5,876 nt of DNA. It comes from an uncultured Eubacteriales bacterium. GTDB lineage: Bacteria; Bacillota; Clostridia; Lachnospirales; Lachnospiraceae. Every line of letters begins with the position of its first letter. The stretch's first letter is position 1. A program made the translations under genes and the position numbers. Positions 1-5,861 of this stretch are shown here, one piece after another. The notes under the pieces are model-generated. The model was not told where the DNA came from. It worked only from the letters and a program-made list of their open reading frames with translations, and did not search any database. The DNA lies in the NCBI GenBank assembly GCA_900557175.1, contig USSL01000125.1, forward strand, positions 1-5,876, given 5' to 3'.

Positions 1-1
1 G

Positions 2-469
2 GATATGTGTGTCGGCGCAGGAACGATTCGCTGCATTGCACAGCTAAAAGAAGCTGTAAATGCTGGTGCAGAGTATATTATTACGCCGGGTTATAATGAA
101 GCGGTAGTGGCGTATTGTGTGGAAAATGGGATATTTATTATCCCTGGATGCATGGATACAGCTTCGATAGAAAAGGCTGTAAGTCAGGGACTGCATATTT
201 TGAAATTTTTTCCTGCAGAGTATGTCGGCGGAACGAAAATGCTCAAAGCTTTGCGCGGACCATACAGTGATGTTAAATTTATGCCAACGGGCGGTATTAA
301 TGAAAAAAATATTGAGTCTTATTTAGGATTAGATAATGTGATTGCCTGTGGCGGAAGTTGGATGGTTTCGGAAAAATTGATTAAAAACAAAGCGTATAAT
401 GAAATTGAAAAATTAAGCCGAGAGGCTTTATGCATGTGTAAAGCGGTAAGACTGAGGAAAAAGAAATGA
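2..469 (+). CDS. eda: KDPG / 4-hydroxy-2-oxoglutarate aldolase, 5'-truncated by the window edge
   Basis: Class I aldolase that cleaves 2-keto-3-deoxy-6-phosphogluconate to pyruvate and glyceraldehyde-3-phosphate in the cytoplasm; many members also act on 4-hydroxy-2-oxoglutarate. The frame is open to the left edge, and the first visible Met (base 5) lies inside the conserved GAGT strand, so the true start is upstream. About 155 residues are visible against a usual 205-215. Numbering from that Met, the TIM-barrel signatures run in order: GAGT (4-7), TPG (27-29), IPG (46-48), LKFFPAE (66-72) with Schiff-base Lys67, PTGGI (94-98) and GGSW (116-119). The catalytic Glu of the N-terminal strand lies outside the window. 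The stop overlaps the next start as ATGA, and that gene is the kinase making this enzyme's substrate, which supports the KDPG role over other uses. The tail after residue ~140 is Lys/Arg-rich and also carries the kinase's ribosome-binding site. Family assignment is firm; the exact substrate range is inferred. Confidence 0.93.
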   Translation, partial: DMCVGAGTIRCIAQLKEAVNAGAEYIITPGYNEAVVAYCVENGIFIIPGCMDTASIEKAVSQGLHILKFFPAEYVGGTKMLKALRGPYSDVKFMPTGGINEKNIESYLGLDNVIACGGSWMVSEKLIKNKAYNEIEKLSREALCMCKAVRLRKKK

Positions 470-1419
470 GAAAAAGAAAGACTTTATGCATTGGAGAACC
501 GATAGGGGTGTTTGTTCCTAAGGACTATGAATTGTGCGAAAATTATATGTTAAAAGCAGCAGGGGCGGAACTCAATGTAGCGATAGGTATGTCACGTTTG
601 GGAGAGGATGTAGACTATTTTACTCATTTGGGGAATGACCCTGTTGGAAAACTTGTAAAAAAAATACTGTGTGACAATAAAATCGGTTCAAGTGGAATTG
701 TTATATCAGATGAATTTCAGACAGGCGTTATGATGAAGACGAAGGTGAAGACAGGAGACCCTGAAATTTTTTACTACAGAAATAATTCTGCGGCGTCGCA
801 CATCAGTAAAAAGGACATACAAAATATAAAATTGCAGCAATATCAGGCCGTGCACATTACGGGGATTTTTCCCGCGCTTTCGCCAGAGACCTATAAGGCG
901 GCAGAAGAAATTATAAGATTGGCTAAAGCGTATGGTTTACAAGTATCCTTTGACCCAAATATTCGGATTGCTCTCTGGAAAAATCAAGATGAACTTAAGA
1001 AAAAAATAAATCGTTTAGCTAGTCTAAGTGATATATTTCTTCCGGGAATGCATGAGCTGAAAATTTTGACAGGTGTGGATGATATAGAAGAAAATGCTGA
1101 ATTTTATATAGAAGCAGGTGTTAAAAAAGTGTTTGTAAAGCTTGGCGCATCAGGTGCATACTATACAAATGGGCAAGAGTGTGGATATGCTCATGGATTT
1201 AAGGTGGAAAATATTATTGATACGGTTGGTGCAGGCGATGGGTTTGCGGCTGGTGTACTTACAGCCTTGAATCGAGGCTGTGGCCTTAAAGATGCGGCTG
1301 TTATAGGGAACGCTATTGGTGCTATGCAGTTACAAAGTGAAGGGGATAATGATAACCTGCCAAACGCAGATGCTTTGAATTTGTTTTTAAGTAAGAAAGG
1401 CTCAAATGTCAGATTGTAA
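466..1419 (+). CDS. kdgK: 2-keto-3-deoxygluconate kinase, PfkB/ribokinase family
   Basis: Predicted to phosphorylate 2-keto-3-deoxygluconate with ATP to give KDPG, the substrate of the upstream aldolase. The 317 residues are full length for the family. PfkB signature 1 is seen around residues 33-61 (GAELNVA at 33-39, GNDPVG at 56-61). FDPNIR at 162-167 followed by LW is typical of KDG kinases. Signature 2 is DTVGAGDGF at 252-260, which holds the anion hole and the catalytic base Asp258. The start overlaps the aldolase stop (ATGA), and GAGGA at 454-458 lies 7 nt upstream, so translation is probably coupled. Order and overlap point to a hexuronate/pectin catabolic operon whose other genes would lie to the left. 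A perfect palindrome with a T-rich tail follows about 60 nt after the stop. The family is certain. Specificity for KDG over fructose or another sugar acid is inferred mainly from the neighbour and the DPNxRxxLW motif. Confidence 0.9.
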   Translation: MRKRKTLCIGEPIGVFVPKDYELCENYMLKAAGAELNVAIGMSRLGEDVDYFTHLGNDPVGKLVKKILCDNKIGSSGIVISDEFQTGVMMKTKVKTGDPEIFYYRNNSAASHISKKDIQNIKLQQYQAVHITGIFPALSPETYKAAEEIIRLAKAYGLQVSFDPNIRIALWKNQDELKKKINRLASLSDIFLPGMHELKILTGVDDIEENAEFYIEAGVKKVFVKLGASGAYYTNGQECGYAHGFKVENIIDTVGAGDGFAAGVLTALNRGCGLKDAAVIGNAIGAMQLQSEGDNDNLPNADALNLFLSKKGSNVRL

Positions 1420-1480
1420 ATTATGAGCAAGCAGTTTTATACTGTGGGTATAATTTGAATTATGTAAATTGAAAAGATGG

Positions 1481-1526
1481 GGATTGCCATAAAATATTTT
1501 ATGGCAATCCTATTTTTCATTTTTTT
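1481..1526 (+). terminator. Perfect 30-nt palindrome plus T-tract after kdgK (possibly bidirectional)
   Basis: GGATTGCCATAAAAT (1481-1495) is followed without a spacer by its exact reverse complement (1496-1510), and then by a T-rich tail at 1511-1526 broken by one A and one CA. As RNA it folds to a hairpin of up to 13 bp with a tetraloop, suited to Rho-independent termination of the eda-kdgK operon. The T-tail is also the last codons and stop (1517-1519) of the convergent repair gene. Read leftward, the hairpin is followed only by a weak CCCATCTTTTC tail, so leftward termination is less efficient but possible. Confidence 0.8.
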
Positions 1527-2203
1527 AATAGCCTCAGTTTTTCTTTGTCTTCTTTTGAAACCCGCAGTGATTCACATATTTTTTGAATTGTTTTATTATG
1601 TACAAATGTATCCAGAGTTTTGGATTCTATCAATGGTAATGTTTTCTTTGGAAAATGCACATAACAGACAGAAAGCGTCCATGCAACAGCCATTTTGACA
1701 TAATAGGCATCATTATCTATAGTTGACATAATATCAAGAATGTCATCAATATAATCCTCGGTCATATAATGGTCTAACAGTGCAACGATTGCAAATCGAA
1801 CTTCATATTCACGGGTGGATTGTAAATAAGCTCTGATGACAGGCTCATAAAAGCTGCGATTTTTTTTAATAAACTTAAAAGCCGCCGTGGGTGAGTCGCA
1901 TACAGCCCAGCTTGTAATGTGGCTTACGAAGGTTTGCAAATAAGGCAGGCGGGCTTCATCTGACATTTTTAGATTGGAAAGGATAAAGCCAAATAACATG
2001 ATTTCTTCCGCATAATCAAATAACGGGGCGTTCATATAATTTAAAATGTCGTTTTCTTTGGAAAGTGCTTTGGCAAAATCTTTAAGCTGCGGTGTTCTTA
2101 TGCCGAGAATATTGTCACAGCCGGGGCAAAGTGCTGCATGAAATTTTAGAAAATCTTTATCTGCCATTGCTTTGAGTTTCGTTTGTATTTCGTCACGATT
2201 CAT
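1517..2203 (-). CDS. AlkD-like DNA alkylation repair protein (HEAT-like repeats)
   Basis: The 228-residue protein matches the DNA alkylation repair family (PF08713, COG4912), all-helical HEAT-like-repeat proteins. The characterised member AlkD excises positively charged N3- and N7-alkylpurines without flipping the base. Motifs seen in order: LGIRTPQLKDFAK (33-45), EEIMLFG (66-72), SWAVCDS (98-104), a REYEVRFAIV helix (131-140), YYVKMAVAWTLS (167-178) and NKTIQKICES (203-212). Trp99, Asp103, Arg136 and Trp175 fall at a spacing that fits, from memory, AlkD Trp109, Asp113, Arg148 and Trp187, so an active glycosylase is plausible. Length is normal. The start is supported by AAAGGAG (2211-2217) 7 nt upstream and a TATAAT promoter. 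It runs alone, convergent with kdgK and divergent from the aldo/keto reductase. No operator for alkylation response was recognised. Family is firm; activity is inferred. Confidence 0.9.
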   Translation of the reverse strand: MNRDEIQTKLKAMADKDFLKFHAALCPGCDNILGIRTPQLKDFAKALSKENDILNYMNAPLFDYAEEIMLFGFILSNLKMSDEARLPYLQTFVSHITSWAVCDSPTAAFKFIKKNRSFYEPVIRAYLQSTREYEVRFAIVALLDHYMTEDYIDDILDIMSTIDNDAYYVKMAVAWTLSVCYVHFPKKTLPLIESKTLDTFVHNKTIQKICESLRVSKEDKEKLRLLKK

Positions 2204-2214
2204 AAAAATACTCC

Positions 2215-2244
2215 TTTACAATAAGAATAAAGTTATTATATCAT
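2215..2244 (+). promoter_or_regulatory. Candidate promoter for the aldo/keto reductase operon
   Basis: TTTACA (2215-2220) and TATCAT (2239-2244) each match 5 of 6 consensus bases with an 18-nt spacer. The start codon is about 78 nt downstream of the -10 box. The elements overlap the leftward gene's ribosome-binding site and -10 box, so the two promoters would compete if both are used. Support is only by motif match in AT-rich DNA. Confidence 0.3.
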
Positions 2245-2262
2245 ATTTGTACAGGCATACAA
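2235..2262 (-). promoter_or_regulatory. Candidate sigma-A promoter for the AlkD-like gene
   Basis: On the minus strand a perfect TATAAT (2235-2240) is preceded after 16 nt by TTGTAT (2257-2262), a poor -35 box. The -10 box lies about 30 nt upstream of the start codon, leaving room for the AAAGGAG ribosome-binding site at 2211-2217. The spacer holds an imperfect TGTA-N6-TACA inverted repeat (2248-2261), which could be an operator or chance. Confidence 0.5.
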
Positions 2263-2321
2263 AAGCCGGAGTGTGCAAAGACTTTATGGAATTAAAATTA
2301 AGAAAGGCAAAGGTGAACAGC

Positions 2322-3143
2322 ATGGATTTAACAACAGCAAAAAAATTAAATAATGGTGTGATGATGCCGACAGTCGGTCTTGGTGTTTATCAATCGGGTG
2401 ATAAGACATATGAGGCGGTAAAGACGGCGCTTGAAGCAGGTTACCGCCATATTGATACAGCAGCATTTTATCAAAATGAGGAAGCTGTCGGTGCGGCAAT
2501 TAAAGACAGCGGCATAAAGAGAGAAGATATTTTTGTGACAACAAAGCTTTGGCGTGATGCTATGGTCGATGGGACTCAGCATAAAGCTTTTGAGGAGAGT
2601 CTTAAACGGTTAGGGTTGGACTATGTCGATTTATACCTTATTCATTGGCCGATATCAACAGCCTTGGAGGAGACGTGGCGTGTTTTTGAAGGGATTTATA
2701 AAGACAAGGGCGCAAGAGCAATCGGTGTCAGCAATTTCCATATGCAGCATCTGATGCGGATTATGGCAGCGGGAACGGTTGTGCCTGCCGTGAATCAGCT
2801 TGAGTGCCATCCTTATTTGAATCAGAAACCGCTTCGGACGTTCTGCAATAATTTAAGTATTGAAGTGACGGCATGGTCACCGCTTGGCCGCGGCCGTGTT
2901 CTTGAGGATGCGATTGTGGAAAGTATTGCAGCGCGCCATAAAAAAACGCCGGCCCAGGTTGTTTTAAGATGGGAGCTTCAGGAAAATATGATTGTTATTC
3001 CGAAATCTGTTCATAAAGCACGCATGATTGAAAATGCGGATATTTTTGATTTTGAATTAAGCAGCGAAGAAATGAATGAGATGAACGCGCTTAACAGGAA
3101 TGAACGTTTTGGTCCGGATCCGGATACATTTGAAAATGACTGA
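2322..3143 (+). CDS. Aldo/keto reductase, COG0656 (2,5-diketogluconate reductase-like)
   Basis: A cytoplasmic NADPH-dependent oxidoreductase that reduces carbonyls to alcohols on a TIM barrel. From the Met at 2322 it is 273 residues, the usual size. The full catalytic tetrad is visible: Asp45 (HIDTA), Tyr50 (AFYQNE), Lys75 (TTKLW) and His108 (LIHWP). GVSNF (135-139) and NQLECHPY (158-165) are family motifs, IPKS (226-229) is the cofactor-phosphate site, and FGPDPDTF (263-270) is the usual C-terminus. The frame is open back to 2172, but 2322 is preferred: AAAGGTG (2309-2315) sits 6 nt before it, the protein then begins like its family, and the upstream codons would cross the divergent promoter region and run antisense to the repair gene. 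Its stop overlaps the start of the corrinoid-activator gene, so the two are probably co-transcribed although no shared pathway is evident. The substrate cannot be read from the sequence. Confidence 0.93.
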   Translation: MDLTTAKKLNNGVMMPTVGLGVYQSGDKTYEAVKTALEAGYRHIDTAAFYQNEEAVGAAIKDSGIKREDIFVTTKLWRDAMVDGTQHKAFEESLKRLGLDYVDLYLIHWPISTALEETWRVFEGIYKDKGARAIGVSNFHMQHLMRIMAAGTVVPAVNQLECHPYLNQKPLRTFCNNLSIEVTAWSPLGRGRVLEDAIVESIAARHKKTPAQVVLRWELQENMIVIPKSVHKARMIENADIFDFELSSEEMNEMNALNRNERFGPDPDTFEND

Positions 3144-5448
3144 TAAACGAATGATAAGAAAATGTATTGTGCCTGAAATCAGCATAGACAGGACAAGGGT
3201 ATATGCGGCGCTGGATTGCCGGAATACTTCGGCGGCGGCTGTTTTTGAACAATATTATGATGTGGTTTTAAAAAATGTGGTGGCACTGCTGAAGCCTGAG
3301 ATAATATTTTTAGCGCCGATGGATGTGACATTAAAAGATGGTTCAAAAAGTGTCAGCGTCATTTGTGAGCTTCGGTCAGTGGGCGAAGCTGTCAGTCTAT
3401 ATACTGAAGCTGCTTTTAAAGAAGGAAACAGCGTGCAGGCAATGCTTGCTTCAGCTATGGCCGATGAAGCGCTTTTTTCGATGGAAACGTCCGCTTTAGA
3501 GGTATTGAAAGAAATTTGCAGAATGCTTGGCTGCGGTATTAAAAGGCGTCTTAAGCTTCCTGAAATGATATCGGAAGAAAGTTATAAGATGGCGGTTGGG
3601 TGTATGGCGGCTGAGAAATCGGATATAAAATTAACGGACGGTCTGATGATTGTTCCTGAAAAATCGCTTTGCGTGATGTATGAACGATCGGAAGATATGT
3701 GCCTGTTTGAGGCTGTTCATCGCTGTGAAGATTGTGACAATTTGAACTGTGCGCGCCGGATGGTGTTTGCGCCGGAAAAAAATGAGGCACAGGGAAAAAA
3801 GCACGTTTTTGTGCCTGTGAAAAAGGAGGTGTCGTCTGTGCCAAAGCTTAAGGTCCATACAGATGAAGGCTTGGAGGAAATACTTTGTCAAAATAAAGAA
3901 ACGGTCATGTCCGCGCTTTCACGGCTGAATCCTAAATATGAGGCTGTCTGCGGCGGCACAGGGCGCTGCGGCAAGTGCCGTATAAAGCTTGAGGAAGGGC
4001 ATCTTCCGGTGACAGAGGCAGACCGGCGATGCTTTACAAAGAAAGAGCTTTTGAGCGGATGGCGGCTTGCCTGTGTGGCGGTAGTGACGGAAAATATGAC
4101 AGTATGTCCTAAAATGGCGGATGTGTCAGCGATGGAAGTACTGACGCAGACATTGTCTGAGAAAAATACGCTGGCTACATCACTAGAGAAGAAGGTGAGT
4201 GTGGTGCATCTGCACGATGACGTGCTGCCAGAAAAAGCACCGGCTTTTTACAACATTGGCATTGATATCGGAACGACGACGCTTGCAGTTGGTTTATATA
4301 CAGATGATGGATGCTGCATAGATACATATACGGCGCTGAACCGTCAGAGAAGTTTCGGAGCTGATGTGATCAGCCGTATTCAAAGCGCTGTATCTGACGG
4401 CGCAAGGATGCGTGCCCTTGTTATTGAAGATATTTCAAAAGGGATGGAAAAACTTGCAAGAAAGCATTTACAGGGCGGCGGCCGCATTGAAAATATCGGG
4501 ATTGCGGCAAATACAACAATGCTTCATTTGCTGTTGGGGTATCCGTGTGAAAGTCTCGGATGTGCGCCGTTTCTTCCATATAAAAAGGCGGGCGAACAGT
4601 TTGCGGCAGAGAATTTGTTTGGAAAATTGAACCATCCGGCGTTTGAAAAAACAACAGTATTGATTTATCCGGGAATTTCTGCTTTTGTTGGTGCGGATAT
4701 TGTTGCGGGGATGACGGCGGTTGATATGGCTGTTTCTGAAAAGGTCGATTTGTTTGTTGACTTGGGAACAAATGGGGAAATGGCTATTGGCAATGCAAAG
4801 AAGCTGTTTGTTGCATCAACAGCGGCCGGACCGGCGTTTGAAGGCGGGAATATTACGTGGGGCACGGGAAGTGTTGCAGGTGCCATATGTGGTGCTGAAT
4901 TTTCGGATGGAAGGCTTATTTTAAAAACAATTGGCGGTGCGCCGCCTGCTGGTATATGCGGCACAGGTCTGATCGAAGTAGTTTGTGCCTTGAGAGATGC
5001 CGGAGTGATTGACGAAACAGGTCTTCTTCATGAAAAATATTTTGACGGCGGTTATCCGCTGGCGCGTCATAGCGACGGCAGGACAATCGTTTTGACGCAA
5101 AAGGATATCCGTGAACTTCAGATGGCTAAGGCATCCATATGTGCCGGTGTTCAAACACTGATGGAAGTCTATGGTGTCACAGAAAAATATGTGAATCAGG
5201 TGTATATTGCGGGTGGCTTTGGCTATGGACTGGATTATAAAAAAGCAGCCCGGATCGGACTTTTACCAAAAGCGCTTGAAGCGAAAGTGCAGCCTGTCGG
5301 AAATACAGCGCTTGCCGGGGCAGCCTTACTTGCGGCCCGGCCTGAAATATTAGAAAAATCTGAGGCGCTTGTAAGCCGTGCAAAAGAAATCAGCCTCGCC
5401 GACAGTAAAGTGTTTCAGAAATATTACATTCAAAATTTAAACTTCTAG
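3136..5448 (+). CDS. Corrinoid-activation protein: MetH-activation-like region + [2Fe-2S] ferredoxin + ASKHA ATPase (RACo/RamA type, DUF4445)
   Basis: Probably uses ATP and a low-potential electron to reduce inactive Co(II) corrinoid back to Co(I). From the Met at 3136 it has 770 residues. Residues 1-~215 resemble the B12-dependent methionine synthase activation domain (AMADEALF 108-114, GLMIVPEKS 169-177) but lack a clear Gly-Tyr-rich AdoMet motif. They end in a cluster Cys189, Cys197, Cys200, Cys205. Residues ~235-325 are a plant-type ferredoxin with Cys272, Cys278, Cys281 and Cys313 (CGGTGRCGKC ... RLAC). From ~373 on is an ASKHA ATPase: DIGTTT (377-382), DLGTNGE (542-548), AGGFG (692-696) and GNTALAG (722-728). 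The start is uncertain. An ATG at 3100 adds 12 residues read from the reductase's conserved end and has AGGA abutting it; 3136 (8-nt overlap) and 3151 have only weak ribosome-binding sites, suggesting coupling to the reductase. Stand-alone relatives usually lack the N-terminal region. No partner corrinoid protein lies in the window, so methionine synthase versus a methyltransferase is open. Confidence 0.88.
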   Translation: MTDKRMIRKCIVPEISIDRTRVYAALDCRNTSAAAVFEQYYDVVLKNVVALLKPEIIFLAPMDVTLKDGSKSVSVICELRSVGEAVSLYTEAAFKEGNSVQAMLASAMADEALFSMETSALEVLKEICRMLGCGIKRRLKLPEMISEESYKMAVGCMAAEKSDIKLTDGLMIVPEKSLCVMYERSEDMCLFEAVHRCEDCDNLNCARRMVFAPEKNEAQGKKHVFVPVKKEVSSVPKLKVHTDEGLEEILCQNKETVMSALSRLNPKYEAVCGGTGRCGKCRIKLEEGHLPVTEADRRCFTKKELLSGWRLACVAVVTENMTVCPKMADVSAMEVLTQTLSEKNTLATSLEKKVSVVHLHDDVLPEKAPAFYNIGIDIGTTTLAVGLYTDDGCCIDTYTALNRQRSFGADVISRIQSAVSDGARMRALVIEDISKGMEKLARKHLQGGGRIENIGIAANTTMLHLLLGYPCESLGCAPFLPYKKAGEQFAAENLFGKLNHPAFEKTTVLIYPGISAFVGADIVAGMTAVDMAVSEKVDLFVDLGTNGEMAIGNAKKLFVASTAAGPAFEGGNITWGTGSVAGAICGAEFSDGRLILKTIGGAPPAGICGTGLIEVVCALRDAGVIDETGLLHEKYFDGGYPLARHSDGRTIVLTQKDIRELQMAKASICAGVQTLMEVYGVTEKYVNQVYIAGGFGYGLDYKKAARIGLLPKALEAKVQPVGNTALAGAALLAARPEILEKSEALVSRAKEISLADSKVFQKYYIQNLNF
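3785..3816 (+). other. Hairpin inside the activator gene, just before an internal ribosome-binding site
   Basis: AGGCACA (3785-3791) pairs exactly with TGTGCCT (3810-3816). Inside it A-tract bases (to 3800) can pair with T 3806-3809 around a GCACG loop, leaving a GGG-containing bulge on the 5' side. A competing smaller fold is GCAC (3801-3804) with GTGC (3811-3814). It lies in the linker-coding part, 6 nt before the Shine-Dalgarno at 3823, so it could tune internal initiation or be a remnant of former intergenic DNA. It may also be accidental. Confidence 0.4.
3823..3840 (+). promoter_or_regulatory. Internal Shine-Dalgarno plus in-frame GTG within the activator gene
   Basis: AAGGAGGT (3823-3830) is an essentially perfect anti-16S match. 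It is followed 8 nt after GGAGG by GTG (3838-3840), which is in frame with the large gene (residue 235). Initiation there would give a 536-residue protein that starts exactly at the ferredoxin domain (VPKLKVHTDEG) and holds the whole ATPase, close to the size of stand-alone DUF4445 proteins. This is a better ribosome-binding site than any at the gene's own start. Confidence 0.55.
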
Positions 5449-5453
5449 TACAT

Positions 5454-5476
5454 GGCATCCGGCGCAGCGGGATGTT
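5454..5476 (+). terminator. Weak hairpin after the activator gene, candidate terminator
   Basis: GGCATCC (5454-5460) pairs with GGATGTT (5470-5476), giving 5 Watson-Crick pairs plus 2 G-U pairs around a 9-nt loop, starting 5 nt after the stop codon. It is followed by TTATTAGAAAATG rather than a T-run, so termination here would be poor. The operon may instead end at the longer hairpin downstream or read through. Confidence 0.22.
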
Positions 5477-5490
5477 ATTAGAAAATGAAA

Positions 5491-5574
5491 TATTAAAAAA
5501 GCCGAAGGCGCAGGACTATTTTTGTGCAGTGTGCATTTTGCTGCACATAAACGAAATAGGTCTGCGTCTTCAGC
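5491..5574 (-). terminator. Long imperfect hairpin with T-run, leftward terminator of the 60-codon gene
   Basis: Arm 5501-5521 pairs with 5554-5574, with 19 of 21 positions paired including two G-U pairs. After a small asymmetric loop, TGTGCAG (5523-5529) pairs with CTGCACA (5541-5547) around an 11-nt loop. Read leftward, the stem closes with GCCTTCGGC and runs straight into TTTTTT (5495-5500), as in a Rho-independent terminator, beginning 15 nt after the small gene's stop. Read rightward there is no T-run, though the fold could still stall polymerase leaving the activator gene. The stem is longer than most terminators. Confidence 0.7.
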
Positions 5575-5589
5575 TATACTTTGAAAAAT

Positions 5590-5772
5590 TCAGTTTCCCT
5601 TGCTGCTGAGCGGATTATGACCATCTTCCCAAAAAGGATTATTATCCGGTGCACACTGTCCGCTTTGAACATAGCTGGAATTTTGCTTAATCATTGCTTT
5701 CGGTTCTTTTGAATAGCCGTGAGAAGTTCTTCTTGTGTCAAACTTTTCATCATGTCTGCAATTTCCTGACAT
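5590..5772 (-). CDS. Unrecognised small hydrophilic protein, 60 residues
   Basis: I do not recognise this protein. Support for it being real is mostly outside the coding part: AGGAGG (5779-5784) sits 6 nt before the ATG, and a strong leftward terminator follows 15 nt after the stop. The product is rich in Asn, Ser, Gly, Lys and Pro, has no membrane segment or signal peptide, and looks largely disordered. It has two cysteines (Cys5, Cys40), one Trp (Trp48, in NPFWEDGHNP at 45-54) and a basic stretch near DTRRTSHGY (12-20). Such small polar proteins in spore-forming Clostridia are sometimes spore or stress proteins, but nothing here proves that and no function is assigned. No convincing sigma-A promoter was found between 5785 and 5876. 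It is convergent with the activator gene and divergent from whatever begins at the right edge. Confidence 0.6.
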   Translation of the reverse strand: MSGNCRHDEKFDTRRTSHGYSKEPKAMIKQNSSYVQSGQCAPDNNPFWEDGHNPLSSKGN

Positions 5773-5861
5773 AAACAGCCTCCTGTGTTTTGTATAGTGA
5801 AAATAAAATGATGAGTGACCGTAACAATAGTATGACCAAAGAGACCGAAAACATGTATTGT

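Noticed and set aside
1414..1460. TATAAT at 1449-1454 as a rightward promoter
   Set aside because: No matching -35 box at 16-18 nt, and a transcript would run almost at once into the terminator at 1481.
1477..1698. Rightward 73-codon frame with a hydrophobic, membrane-like N-terminus
   Set aside because: It starts inside the terminator palindrome, has no ribosome-binding site and is fully antisense to the well-supported AlkD-like gene; the hydrophobicity comes from reading its Lys/Glu-rich codons backwards.
2172..2321. In-frame upstream extension of the aldo/keto reductase (50 extra residues)
   Set aside because: It runs antisense to the repair gene's first codons and through both candidate promoters, and family members start at about the 2322 Met, which has a good ribosome-binding site.
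3100..3135. Twelve-codon N-terminal extension of the activator from ATG 3100
   Set aside because: Its bases also encode the reductase's conserved FGPDPDTF end and AGGA abuts the ATG with no spacing; it is left as a possible but less likely start.
4421..4964. Leftward frames of 99-116 codons inside the ATPase region
   Set aside because: They are Pro/Ser/Gln-rich shadows of the activator gene, whose ASKHA motifs are intact in the forward frame.
5827..5834. Leftward CATACTAT resembling a sporulation sigma-E/sigma-K -10 box upstream of the 60-codon gene
   Set aside because: No properly spaced -35 element was found, so it is too weak to list, although it would fit a spore-related role.
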